Positions 43,097 through 52,899 of a stretch of 64,000 bases of DNA are shown piece after piece. Every line of letters starts with the position of its first letter. Positions within the stretch are counted from its first letter, which is position 1. The position numbers were made by a program, and so were the translations under genes. Source of the DNA: Rebecca billardiae RCC1528 (taxonomy: Eukaryota > Haptophyta); NCBI GenBank assembly GCA_965240325.2, contig OZ251231.1, positions 1,178,001 through 1,242,000 of the forward strand, given 5' to 3'. A model generated the notes under the pieces. It was not told the DNA's origin. It ran no database searches and worked only from the letters and a program-made list of their open reading frames with translations.

Positions 43097-44476
43097 ATGC
43101 CGCCGTCCGTCGAGCCAGCCTTCCCAATGCCGCCGCCACCGGCGAAGCGCGCGCCTCTGGGCGCTCAACCCATAGCACTCGCCAACAGTGCGCCAATCGC
43201 GCCCGCGACCATTCCCACGCAGCCCAAGCCCACGCCAACGCCGCCCAAAGCCGCTGCGCGAGCCGAGGCCGTGCGCAGCCGCGGCAAGCCAAAGCCCACG
43301 CCGCCCAAAGCCGCCCCGCGAGCCGAGGCCGTGCGCAGCGGCGGCTTTGGACTCCTCCAATTTGCATCGTCGGTGATCTCCACGCTCGATGAGGTCGTGG
43401 AAAGCATCGAGAGCACGGCACCGCCGTACGAGGACTTTTTGCCGCCAAGCAAGCCGCACCACGCGCGGCAGCCGTTCGCGGTCCACTCGGCGTATGACGA
43501 GCTCGTGCTGCCCGCGCGCCCAAGGGGCGAGACGCGTAGCACGGTTGCGGCTGAGGAGGCTCGACGGGCCGCCTCGGCGCCGGCGTCGCCCGTGCGTGTG
43601 CGGCACGTGCGCAGCACGCATGCGACTGCGCCGTCAAGCCCCGCCGAGCCAGGCAGCGCCGGCCTCTGGGTCGAGCTCTCGACGGAGTTTTCCGAAGTGG
43701 CCTCTACCGTGGCCTCCTCCATCGGGATTGTTGACCGCTGGATCGACGGCACGCTCGACTCCCTCTTCGAGCGCGTGCTCGCGGCGCCGGGCGCAGGCGG
43801 CGCGGGCGCGGGCCGGGTGGCTGTCGACGAGCGCGCCGCGCCGTGGTGCTTCCGTGAGCCCACGCTGGGCGCGCTCGAGCCGGAGGCGCAGGCGCGCATG
43901 CTGCTACTCAGCCTGCACGGTGGGAGCACGCTGCTCTCGCCCGACTCGCTGCCGGCTGACGGCGGCGTGGCCGAGCGCCTCGAGGCGGGCAGCACGCTGA
44001 CGAGCGCGCAGCTCGATGCCATGCTCCCGCTTGCGCGCGCCGCCATCGCGGGAGACCCGCACCTCCTCTCCGCACGGCAGGCGCTCGTCCCGAGCCGATT
44101 GTCCGAGCGCGCCTTCTGGTGTGCATACGCGCGCCACTGCCTCGCCGCCAAGCGCGCGCTGGTGCTCGAGCGCGGGGAGGCCGCGCTGCAGCTCGCGAGC
44201 CGCATTGCAGACGAGCCATGGTCTCCAACCTCGCGGGTGGAGCCTTGCGGTGCGGCGCCCGACACGGAGAGCTGGTGGCACAGCTCGGCGGCGGGCGGAT
44301 CGACTGACGAAGAGACCAAGGGCAAGCAGAGCATGGGCCTTGGGTCCGGTGCTGAGGGTGCGCAAGCTGCTGCTGCGCGGCTGGTGCAGTCTGCGGGGCC
44401 GCCTGCGAGCGCGATGGCCGCGTGGGTGTACGAGCTCGAGCGTTGCCTCGCGGAGATCCCGAAGCCGAAGGCGTGA
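43097..44476 (+). CDS. BSD-domain protein
   Basis: 459 aa from ATG 43097 (MPPSVEPAFPMPPPP). A Pro/Ala-rich N-terminus contains a 60-bp tandem duplication encoding KAAARAEAVRS-type units. Two amphipathic segments follow (SSVISTLDEVVESIES and STEFSEVASTVASSIGIVDR). The BSD domain is at about 305-365: QLDAMLPLARAAIAGDPHL, LVPSRLSERAFWCAYARHC, with the paired aromatic residues near its end. BSD domains occur in TFIIH p62, synapse-associated and DOS2-like proteins. The acidic/amphipathic context here is closest to SYAP1/DOS2 types. It starts 196 bp after the TIR-like/LRR gene on the same strand. Confidence 0.65.
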   Translation: MPPSVEPAFPMPPPPAKRAPLGAQPIALANSAPIAPATIPTQPKPTPTPPKAAARAEAVRSRGKPKPTPPKAAPRAEAVRSGGFGLLQFASSVISTLDEVVESIESTAPPYEDFLPPSKPHHARQPFAVHSAYDELVLPARPRGETRSTVAAEEARRAASAPASPVRVRHVRSTHATAPSSPAEPGSAGLWVELSTEFSEVASTVASSIGIVDRWIDGTLDSLFERVLAAPGAGGAGAGRVAVDERAAPWCFREPTLGALEPEAQARMLLLSLHGGSTLLSPDSLPADGGVAERLEAGSTLTSAQLDAMLPLARAAIAGDPHLLSARQALVPSRLSERAFWCAYARHCLAAKRALVLERGEAALQLASRIADEPWSPTSRVEPCGAAPDTESWWHSSAAGGSTDEETKGKQSMGLGSGAEGAQAAAARLVQSAGPPASAMAAWVYELERCLAEIPKPKA

Positions 44477-46001
44477 GTACGCGACGCCGCCATGCGATCT
44501 CAGATCATCATCGGTCAAGTCGTCAGTAGTGGCGGACGATACAAAGTGCAATGCGTAGCCTGGGGCGCGCGGGCCGTATACCCGATACCGCGTCCGCTGA
44601 CAATCGTCGGTCTCGGACTATTACTCCATAGCCTAAAGTGAAAGTCTAAACGGTATATACGACTTGTCTCTAATAAGAGTCGTCGTATAACTTGGTATAG
44701 GCTGACTATCGACCGTCGGCGAAATCCGGCTGCCGCCGAATTCCCGAATAAAGTCGTTATTATTACGGCTAGTGATGAGTTTCAGTTTATCTGCTGCCGA
44801 AGCCCGCCAAAACGGGCGAAAGTATTCTTGATCTGATCGCACCGTATCAGGGCCGGATCATAAGCCCAGGGGCTACTAGTACTGCGTGCTGACACTTTAT
44901 TTTGATTCCCGGCCCGGTTTATTAATTAAGCCTACTTACTACTGTAGTTCACTAGTTGGGCGGCTAATGAGTAATGGTGCGAGGTGGTCACGGAGTGGCG
45001 AGCGCACTCGTACGGCGAACGCGTCAGACGCATAATAAATGGGGTCGAGTAGGCTCTGAGCCCCACCTGACCCGCCACGCGCCAGCCCCGTTCGTCCGCT
45101 CGTGAGCCTCGGCAGTCGCGCGAGGCCGAGGCGGCGGTGTGCACCGGATGGCGAGCCACTCGAAAGGACGACGAAACCCCATCGCTAAAAGCTGTAACGG
45201 CGACGACCGCACCCGCTGTAACGGCGACGACCGCTGGCTGGACCGCTGGCTGGACGACGAAACCCCATCGTCCCGCGCAGCGATTCCCGCACTCGCCCCT
45301 CGCCGTCATCACGCGCCCTCAGCGGCGCGCCGCTGCGCGGCGGCGTGCCCAACCCAGCCGGGCGGGGCACGCGCTCGCGCTTGCTCCCACCTCGCCCTCG
45401 AGACGAGCGCGGGCGGCGGGGCTCCTCCTCCTCCTCCTCCTCCTCCTCCTCCTCCTCCTCCTCTTGCGCGCCGGCGCCGGCGGGGCGGCTCCTCCTCCTC
45501 CTCCTCCTCATCCTCATCCTCGCCGGCGCCGCGGCCGCCGGCAGCGGCGGCGCCGCTGGCGCCGCCGCCGGAGAGGGGCCGCAGAGGGGCGGGAGGGGCG
45601 GCAAGGAGCCGCGGCCTGGAATGACCTGCGCGAGCACGGGTGTCGCCGATGGCGACGGCTGTCGCCGGCTGTCGCCGATGGCGACGGCGCCGGTGCGAAG
45701 GGCAGCACGGACTGTCGCGGGCGCGTCGTCCATGCTGGCTTCAGCGCGGCTTCAGCCCGCTTCAGCGGGCTTCAGCCGTTGAACTCGGTTGAAGCCGCGC
45801 TGAAGCCGCACTGCGCGTCGCTTCAACATTGTGCTGTATTGTTGCCCCAAAGCGTATCTGGCTTCACCCTCTACTAGTAGTATAGAACGTATACAGTATG
45901 GTACACACTAATAAATCATCTATGGATAGTAGTACGTTTCTCATATCGAATAGAATGAGTATCATACATATCTCATAGAATGGAATTAGTATGACTGAGG
46001 A
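44477..46001. other. Intergenic interval with nested repeats and inverted repeats
   Basis: AT-rich to about 45.0 kb. From 45.17 kb there are nested direct repeats (CTGTAACGGCGACGACCG twice; GACGACGAAACCCCATCG twice). A CTC-triplet tract runs from 45420 to 45530, GTCGCCGATGGCGACGGC occurs twice near 45645-45690, and an 18-bp inverted repeat lies at 45737-45807. Long frames here follow the triplet repeats and are not supported as genes. Confidence 0.65.
45737..45807. repeat. 18-bp inverted repeat with an internal hairpin
   Basis: GGCTTCAGCGCGGCTTCA at 45737-45754 is exactly inverted at 45790-45807. Between them AGCCCGCTTCAGCGGGCT forms a second small hairpin. Confidence 0.9.
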
Positions 46002-47390
46002 ATGTCGCTCGGTAGAATGAGTATGACGATGACGGTCCTAGCCCTCACGGCATGCGCCGTGAGGCGCGAGGCGTCCACAGCGAGCGTCGCCAGCCGCATC
46101 ATTCCCGTGATGCTCGCCTTTGCATCGCACCACAAGACGGGGACTGTGCTCATGCTCACGCACGAGCACCAGATCGGCGCGATGGGCCCGCGGCGCAACG
46201 TCTCGGTCTGGCAACACCCGGCCATCGGCTACGAGCCGTGGCCGGAATGGCGAGAGCTGCCCCCGCGCGCCGCTCGAGCGCGGCTCGTGACCATCCGCTC
46301 CGCCCATGCGCAGCCGCTGCCATCGCTCCCCACCCGAGCCAGCGCAGCCAACGCGCCTCGATACTGCGTCCTGCACACGATGCGCGACCCCGTCAGCGTC
46401 GCCGTCTCCGGCTTCCTGTATCACCTCCGCACGGGCCGCGCGAACATCGGGCGTCTACGGACGAAGGACAAGATCTTCCTCTCCGAGATAGCCATCCACT
46501 TTGTGGAGCCTGAGTGCGCCGCCGTGCCCGCCGCGCTGGGCCCGAACGGCACGCGCCTCCGTCGGACCCACTACGATCTCCTCAAGGCGGCGCCGTGCGA
46601 CGAGGCGGGCGTGCTGTGCGAGGTTGAGGCGAAGGCGATGAACACGACGTGGGAGATGCTGCGGCTGGCCAAGTCGCTCGAGTCGTACCCCCACGCACTG
46701 GCAGTGGACATGACCGAGCTCGAGCGCTCACCCGCCAGTGTGTACGCCCAGCTGAGCCGCACGTGTGCGCTCTCAGACGACGTTCGCGACCTGCTTGACG
46801 CAGTGGCACGGTCAGCAGCGATCCGGTCCCCCCCGCGGTCCAGAATTCACGTCAACAACGATCAGGCGCGAGCCCAGCGCCTCCGGGCATTTCTGCGGGC
46901 GGGCGACCTGTCCCCAGTCACGCGCCACCTGGACGCCCATGCGCAGCGCACCGTCGTGGCTCGCTACCACGAGTTCATGGCGCTGAGTGCTCGGCTGGGG
47001 TACGTGCAGCCTGCGCCCTCGGCGTCCACGGGGCTGGCGGCTGAGCCGCCACTCGAGGCCGTGCTGCAGCGCGACGGTGTGGTGCCGAGTTGGGAGGCCC
47101 AGGATGAGTTCGAGCTCTGCCGCAAGAAGATGCGCGGGCTGTTCAGCGCAGCCATTGCGGCACAGCGCGCACAGGGGCTCCGCGTTGACCCCACCAGCTA
47201 CAACTGCGAGCACCAAATCTGGCCCACCGCGCGCGCGGGGTACACGCGACACGAGCAACAAATGGATGCTCGGGCGCGTGCAGAAGCCATCGTAAGCTAC
47301 CTGCGAGGCGTCTACCGGATACCTGCTCCTCAGCATGACACGGCGACAATGGCAACTTCGAACAACATCACTGTGACGGCGACGACATAG
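46002..47390 (+). CDS. Sulfotransferase-like protein
   Basis: 462 aa, single exon. Two PAPS-binding elements are visible. LAFASHHKTGTVLM near 40 is the 5'-phosphosulfate loop (K-T/S-G-T). LHTMRDPVSVAVSGFLYH near 126 is the 3'-phosphate site (R-D-P...S...Y-x-Y/H). The N-terminus MSMTMTVLALTACAVRRE is weakly hydrophobic and could be a signal anchor. The enzyme would transfer sulfate from PAPS to a carbohydrate or lipid, probably in the Golgi, and marine algae make many sulfated polysaccharides. The acceptor cannot be read. The C-terminal 100 residues are not assigned. Confidence 0.75.
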   Translation: MSLGRMSMTMTVLALTACAVRREASTASVASRIIPVMLAFASHHKTGTVLMLTHEHQIGAMGPRRNVSVWQHPAIGYEPWPEWRELPPRAARARLVTIRSAHAQPLPSLPTRASAANAPRYCVLHTMRDPVSVAVSGFLYHLRTGRANIGRLRTKDKIFLSEIAIHFVEPECAAVPAALGPNGTRLRRTHYDLLKAAPCDEAGVLCEVEAKAMNTTWEMLRLAKSLESYPHALAVDMTELERSPASVYAQLSRTCALSDDVRDLLDAVARSAAIRSPPRSRIHVNNDQARAQRLRAFLRAGDLSPVTRHLDAHAQRTVVARYHEFMALSARLGYVQPAPSASTGLAAEPPLEAVLQRDGVVPSWEAQDEFELCRKKMRGLFSAAIAAQRAQGLRVDPTSYNCEHQIWPTARAGYTRHEQQMDARARAEAIVSYLRGVYRIPAPQHDTATMATSNNITVTATT

Positions 47391-48445
47391 TCCCCCTCGG
47401 GGCACGATGGCTGCCGGCAGTTGAGGCAAAAGCGTTGCCGCAAGGCTTTTGGTTCGTGATGACGACCCACTGCGTGCCAGTGCGGCACGACGCACAAGGG
47501 CCGAGGTATGGGAGGCATGAAAGGGCGGGCACGGCAGGGCGCGGGGCTTTGATGGTCGTAGATGACTCTTCTTCAGGCCTTGGCATCGCTGGGCGACTCG
47601 TATCCACCTCTCTCCAGCTCCTGTTGTCCCTGCTTCCGCATGGCCTGTGATCGACGTGCACGCCGACCGTGCACGGGGCAAAGACAAGTGCATAACGCCG
47701 GGGGAGGCCGGAGTTGTCGGTGGTGGATGTTTGCGCATCGTTCATGGAATGCCGTCAGCGCTCGAAGCTCGCATGTAGTTTCGCTCGCCGCTCCAGGGCC
47801 AGCGTCTCCGCTCCTGTGGTAGTATACCAGGCATTACGGTGATTGCTTTTTGAATTGGGATTTTTCTGCAGCTTCTGTCATGTATGGCTCTGGAGCTCTT
47901 CCTGGGGGTGTCTGCAAGGATCGGATGGGCTCGAGAGCTCGCGCACGCGCTGGCAGCCTCCCTCCGAAGGCTACGTGCACTGCTCGCGTTCACTCATCCA
48001 GGAGCGCAGGGTAAGAATCCGAGCAGGGCGCCCGCGCGGGCGGGCGTACGATCAAAGATCACAGCAGCGGTCGCTTGCACAAGCCAAGCGACAATGGAGG
48101 TAGATTACAGGCGCCAATGTGCGTAGATACCTCAAGCACGTACATGTCACACAACCCGCAACGCCACACGCGCCGTCGCGCCCGTGGTGTCCGCGTGGGC
48201 GCTCCCTCGGTGTGCGAGAGATGGCCCACGCTGGGAGCGATGGGCAGCCATCTCGCGAGCCGCGGCAACGCTTTTGAGCCGGACTGGCGCCCCGAGGGGG
48301 ACTATTGTGATGAGAGTGCGGGGCCAGACGTTCGTCACCGTCACTGTAACGTCGTCACGCGACTCACGCGTCACTGCTCGGTTACGAATACGAGTCGCCC
48401 GTGGCGGAGTTGGTCGTGACAACATTGCGTCGTCATCATCATATA
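47391..48445. other. Intergenic, nothing recognised
   Basis: Mixed composition; short frames without domains. It ends in a CATCATCATATA tract immediately before the first 782-bp element. Confidence 0.6.
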
Positions 48446-49227
48446 CAGGGTCTCCAACATTAAACTGGACACTTTGGGCAGCAGCTCAGCGTACGGCCTG
48501 TGGCTGCCTCGCGCGGGGTCAGGAGCGGCCAGCTCGGCTCGTGTGCACCCCACTAGGTCTGTCTGCGACCGCGCATAGCCGGGCAGCCCGCGTGGAGCAC
48601 CCCTCTGGGTCATGCGGACAGTCGGCACAAGGCTGGTCGTGAGGGCCGTGAAGCAGCCGTGTGGCTTCTGCGCATGTCTGTAGCCAGCAAGCCCGCTCAA
48701 GGCCGCGCAGATATTATTACGTGGCATGGTCGATGACTATGCGGCATGCGCTCGACAGCCCTGGGCAAGCCCGGACGTAGCGCTACACCAGGAGTATATA
48801 CGGCTCGATCGGACCAGCCTACCAGTTGCGCACCTCGCTTGCACAGCTGCTGCACAGCCCATCGATCGGCTCTGGCCGTGCAGGCAAGGGCTACAGTCGG
48901 CGCCACTACCCGCAGCGAACGCTGGAGACCCACCAGTGCGCGCACCAACCCGCCCGCCGCCAAATGCAACCGTGCGCCAGATACGAATTTTAGCAGGCAT
49001 GCCACCCGCGGGGGCTCCGTGGACCTGTTCAGAGCCAACCGCTAGTCGGTTGAGCTGTACATCCAAGCCAGCCCTGGCCACACGCTGAGCGCGCCGCTCG
49101 CTGCACCCACACCCTGTCGTCATCCGAGGAGTAAGGTCCATGGCGCTCATGCGAGCCTCTGGCCCATCTCATCGTTAGCAGCCGTAGTCAGCAAAAATCA
49201 GTGTCCGAACAATTGTTGGGGACCCTG
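48446..49227. mobile_element. 782-bp inverted-repeat-ended element, copy A
   Basis: Begins CAGGGTCTCCAACA and ends TGTTGGGGACCCTG: terminal inverted repeats matching at 13 of 14 positions, and about 21 of 28 when extended to GGACACT. The internal frames encode nothing recognisable, so it looks non-autonomous. An apparently identical copy lies at 50036. Confidence 0.7.
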
Positions 49228-50035
49228 TGTGCACACTCGCCTGCCGCATGTTGAGTGACTGTCAGCCAGGGAGCTGAAGACGACGGCTTCTCAGAGGCCG
49301 CGCGAGCTCGACGGCGGCGCGCGCGGGCACGGTGGGCTGGCGCGGCCCCGGCGCGCGCCCATCCGGCCGCACGCCGCCGCGCCAGCCGCTCCTGCACGCG
49401 GGCTGACCGAGGCGCCAGCCTCACCCAACCGCCGCTGCTTGCCGTGGAGCTGGTCGGGAGATGATGGGGTGGGTCGGCTGCTCCCAGAAGCTCCCCACGC
49501 GCGCCGCGCGCGCTGCATACGGGTGCGGCGGGTCGGCGCGGCCCCGCCGCGCGCCCATCCGGCCGCGCGCCGCCGCGCCAGCCGCTCCTGCACGCGGGCA
49601 TGGCTGCCGAAGATCCGCACGGAATCGGCCGGGCATCAGACAGCAGTACCCGAATAACGGTTCGAATCGCTCAGTAACGTCGAAAGCAATGCCTGCCGGC
49701 CGCGGCGCGCCGGCGCGCAGGTCAGCACGGCGGGCACGCGCTGGTACGGACCACTGTGGTGCTCCTGCGAGCAGCTGCTGACGCGTTGGCGCGATGAGAC
49801 CAGCGTCCTCGCAAACACGTGACCAGGTGGCCCAGTGCCACTGCCCTGCCTCCACACGCTAGTCGAGGGAGTGACGCGTGCCGAATGTGTCTCGCCGGAT
49901 GACCACCAAGGCTGCTGTCAATAAATATGAGGTGGGTCTCGTCGACAACCCGAACTGCTGGGTGTCTATTTGAAATATACTCCGCAGATTCTGCCAGTGG
50001 CAGCTACGGAGCTACGCTCGTCGCCGAGATACCTT
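49228..50035. other. Spacer between the two 782-bp copies
   Basis: About 808 bases with a GC-rich duplicated block: CGCCAGCCGCTCCTGCACGC occurs near 49380 and again near 49570. No supported gene. Confidence 0.6.
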
Positions 50036-50817
50036 CAGGGTCTCCAACATTAAACTGGACACTTTGGGCAGCAGCTCAGCGTACGGCCTGTGGCTGCCTC
50101 GCGCGGGGTCAGGAGCGGCCAGCTCGGCTCGTGTGCACCCCACTAGGTCTGTCTGCGACCGCGCATAGCCGGGCAGCCCGCGTGGAGCACCCCTCTGGGT
50201 CATGCGGACAGTCGGCACAAGGCTGGTCGTGAGGGCCGTGAAGCAGCCGTGTGGCTTCTGCGCATGTCTGTAGCCAGCAAGCCCGCTCAAGGCCGCGCAG
50301 ATATTATTACGTGGCATGGTCGATGACTATGCGGCATGCGCTCGACAGCCCTGGGCAAGCCCGGACGTAGCGCTACACCAGGAGTATATACGGCTCGATC
50401 GGACCAGCCTACCAGTTGCGCACCTCGCTTGCACAGCTGCTGCACAGCCCATCGATCGGCTCTGGCCGTGCAGGCAAGGGCTACAGTCGGCGCCACTACC
50501 CGCAGCGAACGCTGGAGACCCACCAGTGCGCGCACCAACCCGCCCGCCGCCAAATGCAACCGTGCGCCAGATACGAATTTTAGCAGGCATGCCACCCGCG
50601 GGGGCTCCGTGGACCTGTTCAGAGCCAACCGCTAGTCGGTTGAGCTGTACATCCAAGCCAGCCCTGGCCACACGCTGAGCGCGCCGCTCGCTGCACCCAC
50701 ACCCTGTCGTCATCCGAGGAGTAAGGTCCATGGCGCTCATGCGAGCCTCTGGCCCATCTCATCGTTAGCAGCCGTAGTCAGCAAAAATCAGTGTCCGAAC
50801 AATTGTTGGGGACCCTG
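50036..50817. mobile_element. 782-bp inverted-repeat-ended element, copy B
   Basis: Same orientation and length as copy A, offset exactly 1,590 bp, with no difference noticed. The right flank TATATGAT is the reverse complement of copy A's left flank ATCATATA, so the pair together is bounded by an extended inverted repeat. Confidence 0.7.
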
Positions 50818-50846
50818 TATATGATGACGATGATGATGTGATACGC

Positions 50847-50848
<2 letters not shown>

Positions 50849-50933
<85 letters not shown>

Positions 50934-50937
50934 ACAT

Positions 50938-50968
<31 letters not shown>
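50849..50968. repeat. TA/TG compound microsatellite
   Basis: TA units, then TG units, then TA units. It directly follows copy B. Confidence 0.95.
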
Positions 50969-51155
50969 GTCGTCGTGATTACTCGTGACTCGTCTACTAG
51001 TCACTGAGTCGTCAGACTCAGAGTCAGACGTCAGATCGACATCAGATGTCAGTGCAGTTATAGGGGGTCCATCTGATTAAATCGAGTTTATTTGATTTCT
51101 TTTCTTTTCCTGTTCAGAACTTGTTCGGCGTGTTTTCGCGATCGGCAGATTCCAA

Positions 51156-51395
51156 GGTTGTATAACCGCTCGGTTATGCGGGTATAACTCACCGGTAGCC
51201 CTCATGAGGGCGGGCTGGCAGCCAGGGTCCGGCTGCCTGGAGGTTTTCCGGTCGTCAAGCCGAGCCAGGCCCGGATTGGGCGCGGGTCTGGATTTGCTCA
51301 GCAGCTGCTCGGCAAGCGATGCGCGTCTGGGTGCGGCCGCGCTCGCTGGCTGCACCCGCGGCGCTGCGGCCGGCGTGGCTGCTCTGGTCACCGCT
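51156..51395 (+). repeat. 240-bp direct repeat, left copy
   Basis: Begins GGTTGTATAACCGCTCGG and ends CTCTGGTCACCGCT. It recurs at 52489-52728 with no difference seen. Open frames run through it. Confidence 0.85.
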
Positions 51396-51507
51396 GCGCT
51401 GGTGGCTGCTCCTCCTCTGGGAGTTGTTTCTTCCAGGTGCGTGTGCGTCGGCGGTAGGCCGCCCTCAGCCCTCGCTCTCTCCACTCGTGCACCTGCCCTG
51501 CTTGCTC

Positions 51508-51835
51508 TCTGCTTTCGATGGGGGCGCCTCGGAGCCGCTTCGAGGCGTCCCCGTCTGCAATCTTCTCATGCTCTATCTGCTTTCGATGGGGGCGCCTCGG
51601 AACCGCTTCGAGGCGTCCCCGTCTGCAATCTATCTTCTCATGCTCTGCTTTCGATGGGGGTGCCTCGGAACCGCTTCGAGGCGTCCCCGTCTGCAATCTT
51701 CTCATGCTCTGCTTTCGATGGGGGCGCCTCGGAACCGCTTCGAGGCGTCCCCGTCTGCAATCTTCTCATGCTCTGCTTTCGATGGGGGCGCCTGGGAACC
51801 GCTCCCAGGCGTCCCCGTCTGCAATCTTCTCACGC
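51508..51835 (+). repeat. Five-copy tandem array of a 64-70 bp hairpin unit
   Basis: Each unit holds CTTTCGATGGGGG, a G/C-rich stem, then CGTCCCCGTCTGCAATCTTC. The two arms (GGGGGCGCCTCG and CGAGGCGTCCCC) pair over about 12 positions with one G-T wobble. Copy 5 changes both arms together (GCCTGGG and CCCAGGC), keeping the stem. Copy 3 has a C-to-T change that leaves a wobble pair. No intervening unique spacers, so it is not a CRISPR array. Confidence 0.8.
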
Positions 51836-52488
51836 TTCGCAGTCTCGCTTGCCTTCATCGCCTGGCGGGTGGGTGCTGCTCTCTCCTTCTCTGCCGCCTC
51901 CTCTGCAGTCTGCCGTGCACTGCTGTGTGTGGGATGCGACCTGCTACCTTATCTGACGCTACGCGTGCGTGTCTCGCGCCTGCTCCCCGCCTGCGCCGCC
52001 GCCGCCGCGCATGTCTTCGAGTGCCCACTGTCGCATGCCGTCTGGATCGTCCTTACTCATACAACCCTGCGGGGAGCCCCTCTGGGCCTCTGCCGCCTTC
52101 GGTCCTCGCGCTACCCCTTCGGCGGCCTCGGCCTCTTCGGGCCCCCGGCCACCACCCCTGCGGGGTGTGGCATTCCACACCTCCTTCTGGGTGGAGGCCC
52201 TCGAGGCCTCTGCCTCCTGGGGCGCCGCGCTCTGCCCAAACTTGCGTTGGGGGGGGGGGGCGTCGGCTGCCAGCGCCTGCGGTCTACGTGCTCCATCGAG
52301 TACTTCCTCTTCGGCGTCTAGGCGGTCATCGGCTTCTGTCGGCGTAGTTGCTCGAATGCATCGGCGAGTCCTTCCTGGTCGGCGTCGCATCCTGGACGGC
52401 TTCGGGGGTGTGACCTAGTCACCTCACGCGTTTATCAACGCGGCCCCCACCTCAATCTACTCTCATGTGGGTCTACCGAGTGAGTTAT

Positions 52489-52728
52489 GGTTGTATAACC
52501 GCTCGGTTATGCGGGTATAACTCACCGGTAGCCCTCATGAGGGCGGGCTGGCAGCCAGGGTCCGGCTGCCTGGAGGTTTTCCGGTCGTCAAGCCGAGCCA
52601 GGCCCGGATTGGGCGCGGGTCTGGATTTGCTCAGCAGCTGCTCGGCAAGCGATGCGCGTCTGGGTGCGGCCGCGCTCGCTGGCTGCACCCGCGGCGCTGC
52701 GGCCGGCGTGGCTGCTCTGGTCACCGCT
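52489..52728 (+). repeat. 240-bp direct repeat, right copy
   Basis: Identical in length and, as far as read, in sequence to 51156-51395. The 1,093 bp between them holds the hairpin array. Confidence 0.85.
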
Positions 52729-52899
52729 ATCCGCGCTCGGCTCGGCCCGGCGCGGGAGCGGAGCTCTGAACGGGGTCGGCAAGGCTGATGGCCCTCGTCG
52801 ACGGCCGTCCGCTCGCCATTGGGCGCGCCCACATCGGCGCAGGCGCCTCGCCGAGCGACTCGGTGGACACGGACACGTAGCCACGGTTCGTGTGGACCG

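Noticed and set aside
45130-45880. Long frames across the CTC-triplet tract
   Set aside because: They follow simple repeats in several frames at once (poly-Leu, poly-Ser, poly-Pro, poly-Glu) and show no domain.
49640-49680. GGTTCGAATC, like a tRNA T-loop
   Set aside because: No acceptor, D or anticodon arms could be folded around it. No tRNA gene was found anywhere in the window.
51508-51835. Tandem array considered as CRISPR
   Set aside because: Units are contiguous without unique spacers, no cas genes exist, and the genome is eukaryotic.
51880-52320. Frame with HVFECPLSHAVW, resembling the C-terminal zinc region of LINE reverse transcriptases
   Set aside because: Only one short motif fits, upstream RT motifs are absent, and the frame runs through low-complexity sequence. 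It may be a LINE relic but cannot be supported.
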